Source: Laetiporus sulphureus 93-53 (taxonomy: Eukaryota > Basidiomycota > Agaricomycetes > Polyporales > Laetiporaceae). Taken from it: DNA of 64,000 bases. The position numbers and the translations under genes are program-made. Each line of letters starts with the position of its first letter. Position 1 is the stretch's first letter. The stretch covers positions 62,001 through 126,000 of the forward strand of contig NW_024468570.1 in NCBI RefSeq assembly GCF_001632365.1, in the 5' to 3' direction. Shown piece after piece: positions 35,301 to 46,352 of this stretch. The notes under the pieces are model-generated. The model saw nothing but the letters and a program-made list of their open reading frames with translations. It was not told the DNA's origin and did no database searches.

Positions 35301-38233
35301 TTCCAGAAAACAGTACCTGTCTGATCGCCGGCGTCGAATATTTCTAGATCGTGGACAAGCGCGCAAGCCTCGATGACTGCCTGGTACCGTTGTTCATCGT
35401 AGCCATATGCACAGCTGAAGATTATGTTTTCTCGGATTGTCGCATGTTCAAGCCCTGTGAACGGTGAGAAGGAATGCAGGTGGAGAACATAACTTTGAAC
35501 GAACATGGATTCTGCGCGCAATATGCTACTCTGTGACCGGACTTGTTTAAGATGACACGTCCAGACAAGCAATGCATCTCTAGAAATCACGTCAGCAAGC
35601 TTTAATTGGTGTCTCGCCGCAGCACATACCGCCGAGGAGAGCAGCTAATAAAGCACTCTTGCCAGATCCGGTCGCCCCGCTGACCAAAGTCAACTTGCCT
35701 TCGGGAAACCGTATGTTCAGTGGGCCCAGCTGAAACCTTGACGGGGTGTCTTTTGGAGAGACATCCCACTCAAACCGGGCATCCTCAAAACTGATTTCGT
35801 CTTGATCGATGGTCTCCGAACTGGGCGGCTTCTTCAAGGAAGACGCCCAGTCGGGCACCTCCGCCTCTTTGAGGAACGCCTCTATACGCTGCATACTGAC
35901 GTATGCTATTCATGCGTCAATAGAGTTCCTGTTAGCCAGTAAGTCGCGTGCCACATACCACGGAACAAAGCGAAAAGTTGTCCGGGCAGTGCCGTCATCG
36001 GCCCCTGCAAATACGAGAACAGCGCAATCGATGTGAATGCCTTCGCCACTGTCAGTTTCTCGCCTGCAATGAGGGTATAGCACAGGAACACAGCGACAGC
36101 TGTCGCCGACGGCATCCAGGACCAGATGAAGACGATCAGCACGGAGACGATATTGTCTTTCACGCGCCACTTCAACTCGGTCTCTCTTGCTTCTTTTACA
36201 CGCTCTGTCCACCGTGTTTCTAGTGAAAGCGTGGTTATGATGAGCGGCACTTTGATTGGCGCAGTGTTCGGTGCTCACCCCATCCATAAAACTTGAGGAA
36301 ACGGATGTTCTGGAACAGCTCGTTCACAAGACTCATTCGCTTATCTCTTATTTTCCAGGAGTTTCTCGTGATCTGCAAGCCCAATCGTTACTACTCGTCA
36401 ACCATGACTGAGTGTACAACCGTACATAGATCGAAAACTTCATGAGCGGGTAATTGAGGACGTATGCGACCAGCACAACGGCGACAGCTGCGAGCGAGCT
36501 CCAGCCCAGGATCCTGTGCATGTCATGGGTGAGGAGAATGCGATAGGATGTGTTGCTGCTCACTGATACAGGTAGAACATAGCGATCACCAGGCGGACGG
36601 GGGCAGTGAAGACTCCCGAGAATTCCCAGAACCGTTGCGCCACGGCATAGGCGTCGCCTCTGCATAGACGATCAGACGCATACTGTATGACCGTGAGAGG
36701 TTGACATACTGCATCAAGTTGACGATCTTGCCAAGGTCAGCGTTCTCGTTCTCTTCACCGTCGTGAGAGCTCTTTCCGCCGACATCTCGTCTCGTCAGTG
36801 CCCTTAAATGCGCCAGTCAACAACGTGGCATTCAGCAAACTGGTCGGACACCTACTTGTAGTGCAACGCGCAGAACAGCTGGCCCCGTGTACGCTCATAG
36901 CATCGACGCGTGTACCACGTCTGATAGAGGTCCACTTGTGCGAACGACAGATTGGCCAGGAAGGCTACCAGCGCGAATACGTACGCGGCGCGCCTTGATT
37001 CCGGAGATGGGTCCGCGAGCGCGGACAGGATTTGCTGCAGTGCGAAGGGAGGGACGAAACCTGCGACAGCTCAGCACCCCTGTCCGTTCATCATTTAGTC
37101 AGAGTCATACCAAACACGGCGCTCCACATTTCTAGCACGATGTCAAGGATCAGATCCAGAGAGTTCGAGACTAACAGGAAGCGTAGGAGGGAGTGGGTGG
37201 GGTGCCTGATGAACGACTCTCAATTCGGATAGGAGTGTGGTGACCGTTAGCGGGCTTACTGCTCTCTGTATCTGAGATACTTGCTGAAGACGTTCTTGTG
37301 CTTGAAGTACGGGGACAAGCTCCACACGTCGCCTTCATTCAGCGTCCGCTTCTGGGCCACTGAGAATATCGGCTCAACGAACGAGAAGTTCGACCAGGAC
37401 AACAAGTCTGCGCTGTCCTCCGGCATGCACAGCTCATTTGAGGGCACCTGCTTTCAACGCTGTAGCGGTACGCGCGGCATACAGCAATGGTTACTCACAC
37501 CTGTGCCCTGTGCGACGTTGCCAGCAGGTAATACAGCCTCCAGCGGAAAGGAGCTTGCCACCCAAGCGAGCGCCATGGGCCAAGCTACTCGCACGAAGTT
37601 CAATAGCGTCAACCCGACGCCTACCTCGCCATCAAGGAGGCCCATCGTCAAATCCACCAGAGCAGCGACAGCGTGAGTCAGATAGAATAAAACTAAGAGG
37701 TACGGAGGGGTAGTAGGAGGCTTGAAGAGCACTCTCGTAGAGGCGTAAAACTGCGAAACGTTCGTCCGTCTATGTCTCACTCAGCCAGCGTATGGAAAAT
37801 GGAAAGCGCGTACCCATGTCACCGACGCGACCACCGCCTCCAATGCCATACTGCGGTCGTCTATCGCCCTTGCGTACACAAATGCCGCAATCCACGCCAT
37901 GCATTCCAGTGCAGCACCGAGGACGAGCGCCCTGCGCTTCCACGTCGCCGGCGGAGGAGCGCGTTCCGGACATTCCTCCAGATCGTCCAGCGTCAGGAAG
38001 TTGCGGAAAGGCGACAAGACTGCCCTGAACGTCCTGCGGAGGGCCTTGTGAATTGGGATAAAGGACGAGACGTCTTTGAAGAGCATGAGCAGTCCAGCCA
38101 CCGTAGGAATGATCGTCCCTAGGATCATCGTATGCGCTGCAGGTGAGGGCCAGGGCTGGAGTCTTCCTGACATCTCAAGAACGCCGTCTGGTGGTACGCT
38201 GCCAGCATCCTGGACAACTTGCGTCCAACTCAT
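32358..38233 (-). CDS. ABCC-type ABC transporter (MRP/Yor1-like), full length
   Basis: An ATP-driven exporter of the multidrug-resistance-associated class, expected in the plasma or vacuolar membrane. It starts at 38233 ([11 protein letters not shown]), with an N-terminal set of membrane helices before the first core transmembrane domain. NBD1 has Walker [18 protein letters not shown] (about 35,680), signature [15 protein letters not shown] (about 35,230) and Walker B CILLDDP. The second membrane domain covers about 34.6-33.5 kb with [18 protein letters not shown]2 has Walker [18 protein letters not shown], signature [17 protein letters not shown], Walker [13 protein letters not shown] and the H-loop [18 protein letters not shown]. 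The second signature is LSAGE rather than LSGGQ, common in fungal ABCC members. More than 20 short introns; a 19-nt exon (33238-33220) encodes most of the NBD2 Walker A. Substrate unknown. Confidence 0.9.
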
Positions 38234-40076
38234 GCTAGCTGTAGATGGCAAGGAGGAGCGCGGAGAGCGTTAACGCCGCCTCCAGCGCCACTTAGGCTGG
38301 CTCGTACATATATGCGCGCGTAACCCTCGCCGTCACGAAAGTACTACATAATTTGTTTGTCGCGACCAGACTCTAAGTATCGCTACATCCTGTTTTGACG
38401 TCTGTACAGTATCTAATACGTACGCTGAGGGGCTTCTATCTATCGCTTCGCTTCACAAAAACAAGGCGATATAATCAACCTGACGAGGCGATACGATAGC
38501 ACAGCCGTGGTTGACGTCAAGGAACGTGAACCGTGGAGGGATTCGAGAATGACGAATAACGGACTGCCTGCGATGGAACACATTGCATCCGTGGTGTTCG
38601 GCAAAGAGAATATTTTGCCGTTTTCGCAGCTCAGACTGACAGCCAAGGAGCACGAGGTGAGCGCGGATTGAAGCCAAGAAGCATCTGGATTCCCTGCAAG
38701 ATGCTTGCATTCTGCGATGAAATTTGAGGATGAACGTGTCGAGCGCAGTGTTTGAAGAGCCTTATTAGTGAGCTTCGCATAGTGGTGCAGCAGAATGAGC
38801 GGAACGCTCTCAAAAATGGCCGAGCAGCGCGTTGTTGGATGGGCATGAAGAGGAATCAGCGCTCAGCAATAGCATAAGCATAACAGACGCGTATGACAGA
38901 CGTATATTATTGGATTTGTCGAAAAGCTTCCATGCGCGTGAGGTACTTGAAGTGCAGTAAACAGGCGGCAATGATGGACCGCCGATAATCTGACAAGGAG
39001 TGCGACGGCCGCGTCACAGAGAGAAGCACAGTGCAGGCGCATAGACACCACCGAGCGATCCAGCGGGTGGCAATGGCAGTGGCTGTCGCCGCAGTAACAG
39101 AGACGTGGCAGCGCTGGACTCGGCCGGGCAAACACCATGGTGACAGGTGTGGTCAGGAGGACAGCGAGTGTTCGGCCGTCGGTCGGTGGAATGTTGGCCA
39201 CATCCCGAGCTCGTAATGCGAGTTAGTAACGAGCAGACGGTCGTGAGGAGAGCAGTAGCGGCCAAGTCGCGGATCATGCAGGGACAGTGCCTTAGGTTGC
39301 TCAGAAAGTCACACCGACGACAGGAGGCGTTCCCGTATGTTGGCTGTCATGAGAGCGGGGGAGGTCTAACGGATCATGAAACGCCATCCATTGGCCGCTC
39401 ATGCTCATATCAAGAGATGAGCCGGCGTTCAGCGGTGTCGAAATAGAGATGGTGCCATGGGGTAGTGCACTGGGGAAACGGCACCATGAGAATACCGTCG
39501 GATCTTGTTTCGCTTGCAACTCCCGCTGGAATCGCCGCATGTGCAGGAAACAGCCTGACACGTTCACTAGCCCTGAGGAGGTCCTGTTCCATTTTTTGCA
39601 TGAACTTGGAGCGACAGAAGATCATCAGTGAGGTAAAAGGCGCTCAACGTCGTAGCATAAAACCCCGCAGTAGATCCCTGCTTTCTCGTGTTTCACGTCC
39701 TGTTCCCCCAGCTTCCCCGCAAAAGCGTCAGCGTTGACGACGAGAACCGCGAATCAGAGACCAGCAGTGTGGGCGAGTTGAGAGCTGAAGGAAAAGAGAC
39801 GAGAATAGCGCTGGTCGGCAACGCGCTCCGAGCTCACGTTCTCGCATTTGCTATACTCCACCGCTTTTGACCCTCTACGTCTTTGTCTCAACAAGGCATA
39901 TAATACCCTGCATTTTGTGTTCGTCTCTCACCATCTCGCGCTCCTTCCTTTCGTCTCTACCCTCGTCTCACCCGGGAGCGCTGCCGAACTACACAGGCCT
40001 CTTTGACTGCATTCGTTCAATTTTTTCTATTCGAGTCGGCCAGAGCACCGATCCCGCACTCTGTATCGTATCTACC
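38234..40076. other. Divergent intergenic region, ABC transporter / trehalase
   Basis: 1.84 kb between two divergent starts. No supported gene. A TATA-like ATATAATA at about 39898 lies roughly 175 nt before the trehalase ATG and is its best core-promoter candidate. Pyrimidine-rich sequence follows it (39920-39970), as is common in fungal promoters. Confidence 0.45.
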
Positions 40077-42948
40077 ATGGCCCCAGCATTGACCCATCCT
40101 ACGGGTGTGACTTTTGTCGACGACGCCCAACGCCCTGTCCACACCGAAGCGGCCGACTATTATGGCGGCGAGGAGCGGTTCAGCCGATCACGAACATACA
40201 GCGCGGTGAGTCTTATTTCCTTCCGTCGACCGTCATCTTGATCTTATTGTCCTTCATCTCCAGTCGTTTGCCCATGCTTATGACCCAAGGCGTGCCCCGG
40301 CTTTCGAGAACGTTGGGCATCAGAGACGGAGGCGCATGTCCCATGATGAGCAGCCCAGTGGGCCGCGACGGTTCTTGATCGACGTAGAGGAGACGATCCG
40401 TGTTGTTCTTGAGCAAGAAGATACCGATGGTGACTTCCAGATCAGCGTCACTGATGCGGGCCCGAAACTGATGTCGCTGGGGACTGCCACCAGCAATGGA
40501 TTCAAGACTTTTGATATCAGGGTAAGTCGCGACGGCACTTTCTGCTGGATTCATTTCTGATCAGCGATCGTAGGGAACATATATGCTATCAAACCTGTTG
40601 CAGGAGCTCGCTCTTGCGCGTGACCACGGCAGAAAACGTATCGTGCTCGATGAAGCCCGTCTAACTGAGAACCCAGTCGATCGTCTTTCGCGCATGATCA
40701 AGAACTCGTTCTGGCACGCCCTGACCCGTCGCATCGACGGCGACGGTCTTGAGATCATCTGCGCAGACCCGAAGAACCGAACCGGTCGCGTCAACCCGCG
40801 CATTTATATACCACATGGCGAGCCTGCGATGGCTGAGTATTATTCAAAAGTAGCGGCGGAGAAGCCGCACCTCAACCTGGATGTGCAGGTGCTGCCGCCA
40901 AAGCCAGATGATCAGTACTTTGTGAAGAGTTTGAACCGCAAGCCGGGTATCCTTGCCCTGGCGATGAACGAGATCGATGATGGCAAAGGTGGAAAGACAT
41001 TGAAGGGCATACCATTCGTCGTCCCAGGTGCTCGGTTCAATGAGGTCAGTCCAGTGACCACGTCGCACGCGCATTGAGCTGACCTTTCCGGCAGTTGTAC
41101 AACTGGGACTCGTATTTCATCTCGCTCGGCCTGCTGGTGGATGGATATGTCAACATGGCCAAGGGCATGGTGGACCACTTCATCTTCGAGATCAAGCACT
41201 ACGGCAAGATCTTGAACGGAAGCCGGAGCTACTACCTCTGCCGCACGCAGCCACCCTTCTTGACCGACATGGCCCTCCAAATCTACAACCAGCTGGACCG
41301 GACAGATATGGAGGCGAACCGCGCCTGGTTGAAGCGTGCTATCCAGGCAGCTATCAAGGAGTACCACACGATCTGGGTTGCGGAGCCTCGCATGGACCCT
41401 AAGACGGGACTGTCGCGCTACCGCCCGGACGGCGTCGGCATTCCTCCCGAGACGGAGGCGACGCACTTCACGCACATCCTCGAGCCGTACGCTGCGAAGC
41501 ACGGGATCTCTGTGCTCGAGTTCAGCGAGAAATACAACAACGGGATCATCAAGGAGCCGGAGCTGGACGAGTACTTCCTGCACGACCGCGCGGTGCGCGA
41601 GTCGGGACACGACACGACGTATCGCTTCGAGAAGCGCTGCGCAAACCTCGGCACGATCGATTTGCAGGCGTTGCTGTATAAGTACGAGGTCGACATCGGC
41701 ACGGCCATTCGAGAAGTATTCGACGACGAGCTCGAGCTCGAGGAGGACTTCCCGCTCGCGCCGTTCCCGCCATCGCCCGAGACGTACGCGAGTCCTCACC
41801 GTGAGAGCTCGCGCGCGAGGCCGCAGACGAGCGCGATCTGGTTCCAGCGCGCCGAGTTCCGGAAGAAGATGATCGACAAGTACTGCTGGAACGAGAGCAA
41901 GAGCCTGTACTTTGATTACGACACCGTGCAAGAGAAGCAGATTTTGTATGAGAGCGTCACTGCGTTCTGGACGCTGTGGGCGGGATGTGCGAGCGAGGAA
42001 CAGTGCTGGAAACTCATGTGAGCGGTTGCTGCCCAACTTCAATTTGTATCCTCGCAACTGACGCCCTATTAATGCCGCGTTCGCAGCACCCATTCATTGA
42101 AAAAATTCGAAGTCTTGGGTGGGCTCGTCTCGGGTACAGAGGAGTCTCGAGGAAAGATTTCGCTTGACAGGCCGAATCGTCAATGGGACTACCCGTAAGT
42201 CCCCATGCGTTTTTACCCCATTTTACAGCAACACTGATGTATCGGCTTGTTCAGCTACGCATGGTAAATTTTTCTTCTCAGCGCTTCACCGTGCGACAAG
42301 GTTGACATGTGCACTTTTTAGGCCCCCTCATCAGATCATGGCATGGGTCGGTCTCGAACGCTATGGGTATCTCGAGGAAGCACAGAGGCTGGCCTACAGG
42401 TGGCTGTACATGTGAGTGTCGCATTCTCAAGGCGTCATTGATCGTAGTCAGCTGATGGAGTATTGAATAGGATGACGACGGCGTTTGTGGACTTTAACGG
42501 CGTGGTTCCCGAAAAGGTGAGTGTTCTTGGTGCCTTTTAGCTTCGTCCTTTTACTCATCGCTCGTTCCTATAGTTTGACGCGGTCAAGCTTTCTCATCTC
42601 GTGGACGCCGAGTATGGTAATCAGGGTGTCGATTTCAAGATGGTGCCTAGGGAAGGGTTCGGCTGGATGAATGGTAAGTAGCGATACGTTCCAAAGCTTG
42701 CATGAATATTCACTGTCGAGAGTGCAGCCGCCTACCAAGTCGGCCTGACTTTCCTCTCCACTGGTATGCGCCGCGCGGTATCAGCATGTACAAGTCCGGA
42801 AGTGGTCTTCGGCGCATCAGCGAACCAACAGCCCGTCAACGCTCCTGCATTCTCAACACCCACAGATGCACTCGACCTCGCTTTGGGGTCGTTACAGCTC
42901 AATCCCTCTCATCCTATCGCAGACGCCCAACACTCAAGCTCCAAGTAG
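40077..42948 (+). CDS. NTH1: Neutral (cytosolic) trehalase
   Basis: Splits trehalose into two glucose molecules in the cytosol during recovery from stress and spore germination (GH37). Ten exons: 40077-40205, 40264-40521, 40574-41044, 41095-42017, 42087-42194, 42255-42263, 42322-42411, 42471-42516, 42574-42673, 42728-42948. All phases agree, giving 784 residues. The N-terminus has a PKA-type site (RRRRMS, Ser about 69) and an EF-hand-like calcium loop ([12 protein letters not shown], about 96), both hallmarks of neutral rather than acid trehalases. Signature 1 is PGARFNELYNWDSY (about 280-293), and signature 2 is QWDYPYAWPPHQ, assembled across a 9-nt exon. There is no signal peptide. Regulation by PKA and calcium is expected from the family. 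Confidence 0.95.
42255..42263 (+). other. 9-nt microexon of the trehalase gene
   Basis: CTACGCATG, flanked by TTCAG and GTAAAT, is needed to complete signature 2: the preceding exon ends in codons for QWDY plus CC, and the following one begins GCCCCCTCATCAG. Including these nine bases gives PYAWPPHQ in frame; leaving them out also keeps the frame but deletes Tyr-Ala-Trp from the active-site motif. Confidence 0.85.
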
Positions 42949-43495
42949 AGCGGCTCGTCAGCTCTTCATACCATTTCTCGCTGTATGATAAATCACCGCC
43001 CAGGTTGTGGGCGTAATCTCTCCCTTGTTCAACGGACCGAGCTCACGATTCGTTTGTCAATGTTCCATTCAGCACAGGCCGATTCATCATTTCCTCTTCT
43101 CTTAGATTTAGACGCCTGCTCTTCTCATGTAGAATATCCCGTATGTACATACTATTAGCAGCAGCCGCCTGTACATGTTCAGCTTCACCTTGCAATTCGA
43201 TCATTTGCCATGTCTCCTGTCTGGGTCTGTCTGAATGTGGGAGCTTGTGATGGCCACAACATCGCGGAAGTCTCGACTCTCGCTTCACACATACTACTGC
43301 CAAAGATCATGTTGAAATTGTACAATTAGAAGTTGGAGTGGTACAGATATATTACAAGGTCTAGTCCTGTGCAGCACGTAACGTTGCTTGTTTGTGTAGT
43401 TTACACATGCTTCCACAGGTGCGAAGACTAAAGCGGAACCGCATCGCGGCTGTCGGTCTGAAACGGAACAGATAATGATACTAGATAGAGCCCAG

Positions 43496-45029
43496 TCATG
43501 ACAGTGTAGGGTAGTCGCCGAAATCCCAGCTGAAACACTCCTGTTCACAGGAAATCGCTCAGACTCGCGCCACGCAACAACAATAAAACAAAGGCAGCTT
43601 ACCACACAATCCTCTTCTGGCATCGGCTCTGGAACCTCTCGCCCTGACTCTACGCTCGGTGGCCAGGGCTGGGAAAGCAGCTTCTCGATAACGTTGACAA
43701 TGCCATGCGTTCTAATGTCCACTGCCCACGATAGATTAGAGACAGTGTCGTACACAATGGACAAGCCGAGGTGGCATCTGCATGGGGTCGTCAATGCGCG
43801 AAAATGCCGGCATGGTGATGAAGCAGCATACCGGCTCTCCAGGGCATACCCAGCCAGAGAACACGAGGACAGTACGCCGTTGCAGGTGCCCATCGCGATG
43901 GGGTCTGCCGTGTGATAGACGTGTGTGATGTGTTGCACTTCAGGCTGTATGCGACGGATCATAAGTGCCTGTCACTTTCATAGCTGACGACTAGTATGAC
44001 AAACCGGAGAGGGAAGGTGCAGACGCCCTGCCGCCATCTTCTCACCTGGGGACTCGATCGCCACGACAGGTACGCCGAACGTCACGCCCAGTAAGGACGC
44101 GAGGGCGCCTCCCAGCGAATGACCGATGACCCATACGTTAGCCTCGGGATACATGTACGTCAAATTATAGTACAAGTTCTACAACGAAGCGTCACCGATG
44201 ATCAACGATGCAGAATAGACGGCTACTCACGGTTCCGAAGTTATAGAACAGACTATCCTCTATCAGCGACCTCTCTAGGCAGTCCTGGTCGCACTTCCAC
44301 CCGCCCCTGTAGCAGTCGCACACAGTCGACCACGTCCAGTCAATTCGTGCACAGCAGCAACTGAAGAGCAGGTTGTCGTTGAATTTGTCTTTCTTCGAGG
44401 TTGCGCCGCCGCCGCCTACGAACCCGGCCGAGGTGCCCTTGATGGAAAGCACAACAGTCGAATTGTCTGGTGTCGCAAATACATGCCCTCGGAAACCATC
44501 GCCGACCGATTCCCAGCCAATAGGGTAGCTCTGCAACGCCATCAGCGTCCCTGCGATAGTGTGCCTGCAATATGCCACTTACGACGTTCCAAGTGTCGCT
44601 CAGGTTATACCACCCAGCTTCTCCAGGCTCGAGGTATGCATTGTTCGTCATCTTTGCGAGCTCCAACAGCGTCTCGCGATCCTCCACATCGGGGCCCATG
44701 ATCTCCTCTTCATCCCACTGCAGCAGCGTGCTCTCCTCAAACATGATCGATCGAGTACGCGCTGCGAAGAACGCGTCAGAGGACGTCGGACGATGCGTCT
44801 TTACATGTCTTGAATGGACTTTATGTGTTCTCGGGTCGCCAGCCAGGAGAGAATCAGAGGAGTATGCATCGTGGAAGAGTATGTGGCCCGTTGAAGACTC
44901 GGCGTGGTACTGGCGAAGCTCGAACGTCAGCGAGGAGTCAGGACGATTGTCGGCGGGTAATGTGGGTCGTTCATGAGTGAAGCTCGCCAGCAGCGGAGTG
45001 AGGAAGCCGGTCAACTTCGAGAGCAACAT
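43496..45029 (-). CDS. ATG15: Atg15-type vacuolar lipase
   Basis: Atg15 is a phospholipase delivered to the vacuole, where it dissolves the membrane of autophagic bodies. The start at 45029 (MLLSKLTGFLTPLLASF) gives a signal anchor, as expected for sorting through the multivesicular-body route. Family blocks in order: DRETLLELAKMTNNAYLEPG, WYNLSDTWNV, GWESVGDGFRGHVFATPDNS, VVLSIKGTSAG, KFNDNLLFSCCCARIDWTW, the serine-lipase elbow VIGHSLGGALASLLG, HVYHTADPIAMGTCNG, and SWAVDIRTHGIVNVIEKLL. The catalytic Ser and a likely Asp (TADPI) are visible, and HTHG-type His lies in DIRTHGI. The last exon after a GTAAGC donor reads ECFSWDFGDYPTLS, the expected C-terminus. About six short introns. GATA-type sites lie 63 nt upstream. 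Confidence 0.93.
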
Positions 45030-45091
45030 CGGTGCACATGTCGGTGGCTCACGAATCGTGAATTTAATGTGTTGTACTGTTTAGCGCCAGA

Positions 45092-45107
45092 AGATAAGAT
45101 AAGATAA
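45092..45107 (+). promoter_or_regulatory. Triple GATA-factor site between ATG15 and the methyltransferase
   Basis: Three directly repeated AGATA units (AGATAAGATAAGATAA) fit the HGATAR consensus of fungal GATA zinc-finger regulators such as AreA/Nit2. They begin 63 nt upstream of the ATG15 start (45029) and about 100 nt upstream of the divergent methyltransferase start (45208). Confidence 0.6.
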
Positions 45108-45207
45108 AAGTCTATCATAGGATTATTATTGTGTTTACAAGCGCCCCACCGGTTGTGCCCAAGTCAGAGTCCCTCCCTCGCAGTATTGATTCCGCTCTCC
45201 GATATTC

Positions 45208-46279
45208 ATGTGTGCGGGTCCCAACTTCCCTGCTGGCCTTGATATTGGGCCTTCTACCGGAAAGACTGTGGACAGCCCGGACGATCTTGATCCGCATTTT
45301 GGTGCTGCTGCTCAGAAGCATGCTATCGGGACGTATGGCATCGCCGGACGCGTGTGGTGGGTAGCATCCAGAACTTTATGTAGTGTGGTTTCGCAGATCT
45401 TCCACAGGGAGGCATCCTATGCTATGCTCGCCTACTTGAACTATCCTTCCGGAGATGACCTGCTAGAATTCGACCCACCGCCGTTTACGCTATCGAACCC
45501 ACATTCGGAACCTCTGACCGTCGTCGAGTTGGGTTCGGGGACGGGGTTGGTAGCATCTCGCGTCGCTGCACTGCTGAAGCCTGGACGGGACCTCCTCTAC
45601 GCAACAGACCTCCCTGAGGTGTGTCCGCTCTTGGAGAATAATTTGCGAGATTGTTCGACCGTGATCGTTCGACCGCTCGGATGGGGCAATCGCGACGATG
45701 CCGTTGCTATCGCGTCTGATCTTCAGCCCCGACCACCGATGTCGGACAGTAGTCGTGTTGGTCACCGCATCACGCACATCATTTGCAGTGATCTAGTAGG
45801 TATCTGTACTATTGTTTTACACGCAATGAGTACACCATCTGCCATAGATCTACTTCCCAGCACTCCTTGCACCTCTCCTTCGGACACTCCTGCATCTAAC
45901 CTCACCGCTAGTATTGCCATTCGACGAAGAATCTCCCCTGCTCATCATATCATACAAGATCCGCAGTCTCTCGAAAGAGACGCCCTTCTGGTCTGCCTTT
46001 GGGCTGTGGTTTTCCTTTTCACCAGTGCTACACAGGGTCAAGCGTAAAACCGGGAAACATGATACGCATATTGGAAATGCTTGGACTCGCTTCCAACCAC
46101 CCATGGACAATGAGGAGATGTTTATTTTCGCTGCTCGTCGTAGGCCGGAGTCTCACTCATGGGCAATCCCTGAGGAAGACGCGGAGCTTCTCAGAGGTGC
46201 TGGTGCTCGAGGAACCTCCGCAAGCAAAGTAGATGACACGTTTGAGACTATGCTACTGATGTGGACCGGATGTAGATGA
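45208..46279 (+). CDS. Family-16 protein (lysine) methyltransferase
   Basis: A SAM-dependent methyltransferase of the Methyltransf_16/METTL21 type; relatives methylate lysines in translation factors and chaperones. Exons 45208-45356, 45408-45795 and 45848-46279 join in phase, 322 residues. KHAIGTYGIAGRVWEASYAM leads into the SAM-binding motif TVVELGSGTGLVASRVA. YATDLPEVCPLLENN, the post-I motif IVRPLGWG and ITHIICSDLIYFPALLAPLL follow, the SDLIYF block replacing the common D-x-x-Y/D-V-V-Y. A C-terminal extension (MDNEEMFIFAARRRPES) resembles the fungal EFM-like members. The exact N-terminus is uncertain because the first ATG gives a short, weak leader. Its substrate cannot be told. The gene shares its promoter with ATG15 and ends 73 bp from the ATG22 stop. 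Confidence 0.82.
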
Positions 46280-46352
46280 GGATGATTTATCGCCATGAAG
46301 AAGTATTAATATGCACAACATCAGTCTACGTAAGACAGCCCTCTCGCTTCGA

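Noticed and set aside
41336..41872. Arg/Ser-rich plus-strand frame that looks like an SR protein
   Set aside because: It is the +2 frame of the trehalase exon 41095-42017; the Arg/Ser bias comes from the codon pattern of the true frame.
40912..42093. 393-codon minus-strand frame across trehalase
   Set aside because: Antisense shadow of the GC-rich trehalase exon; Leu/Arg/Val-rich with no family motif.
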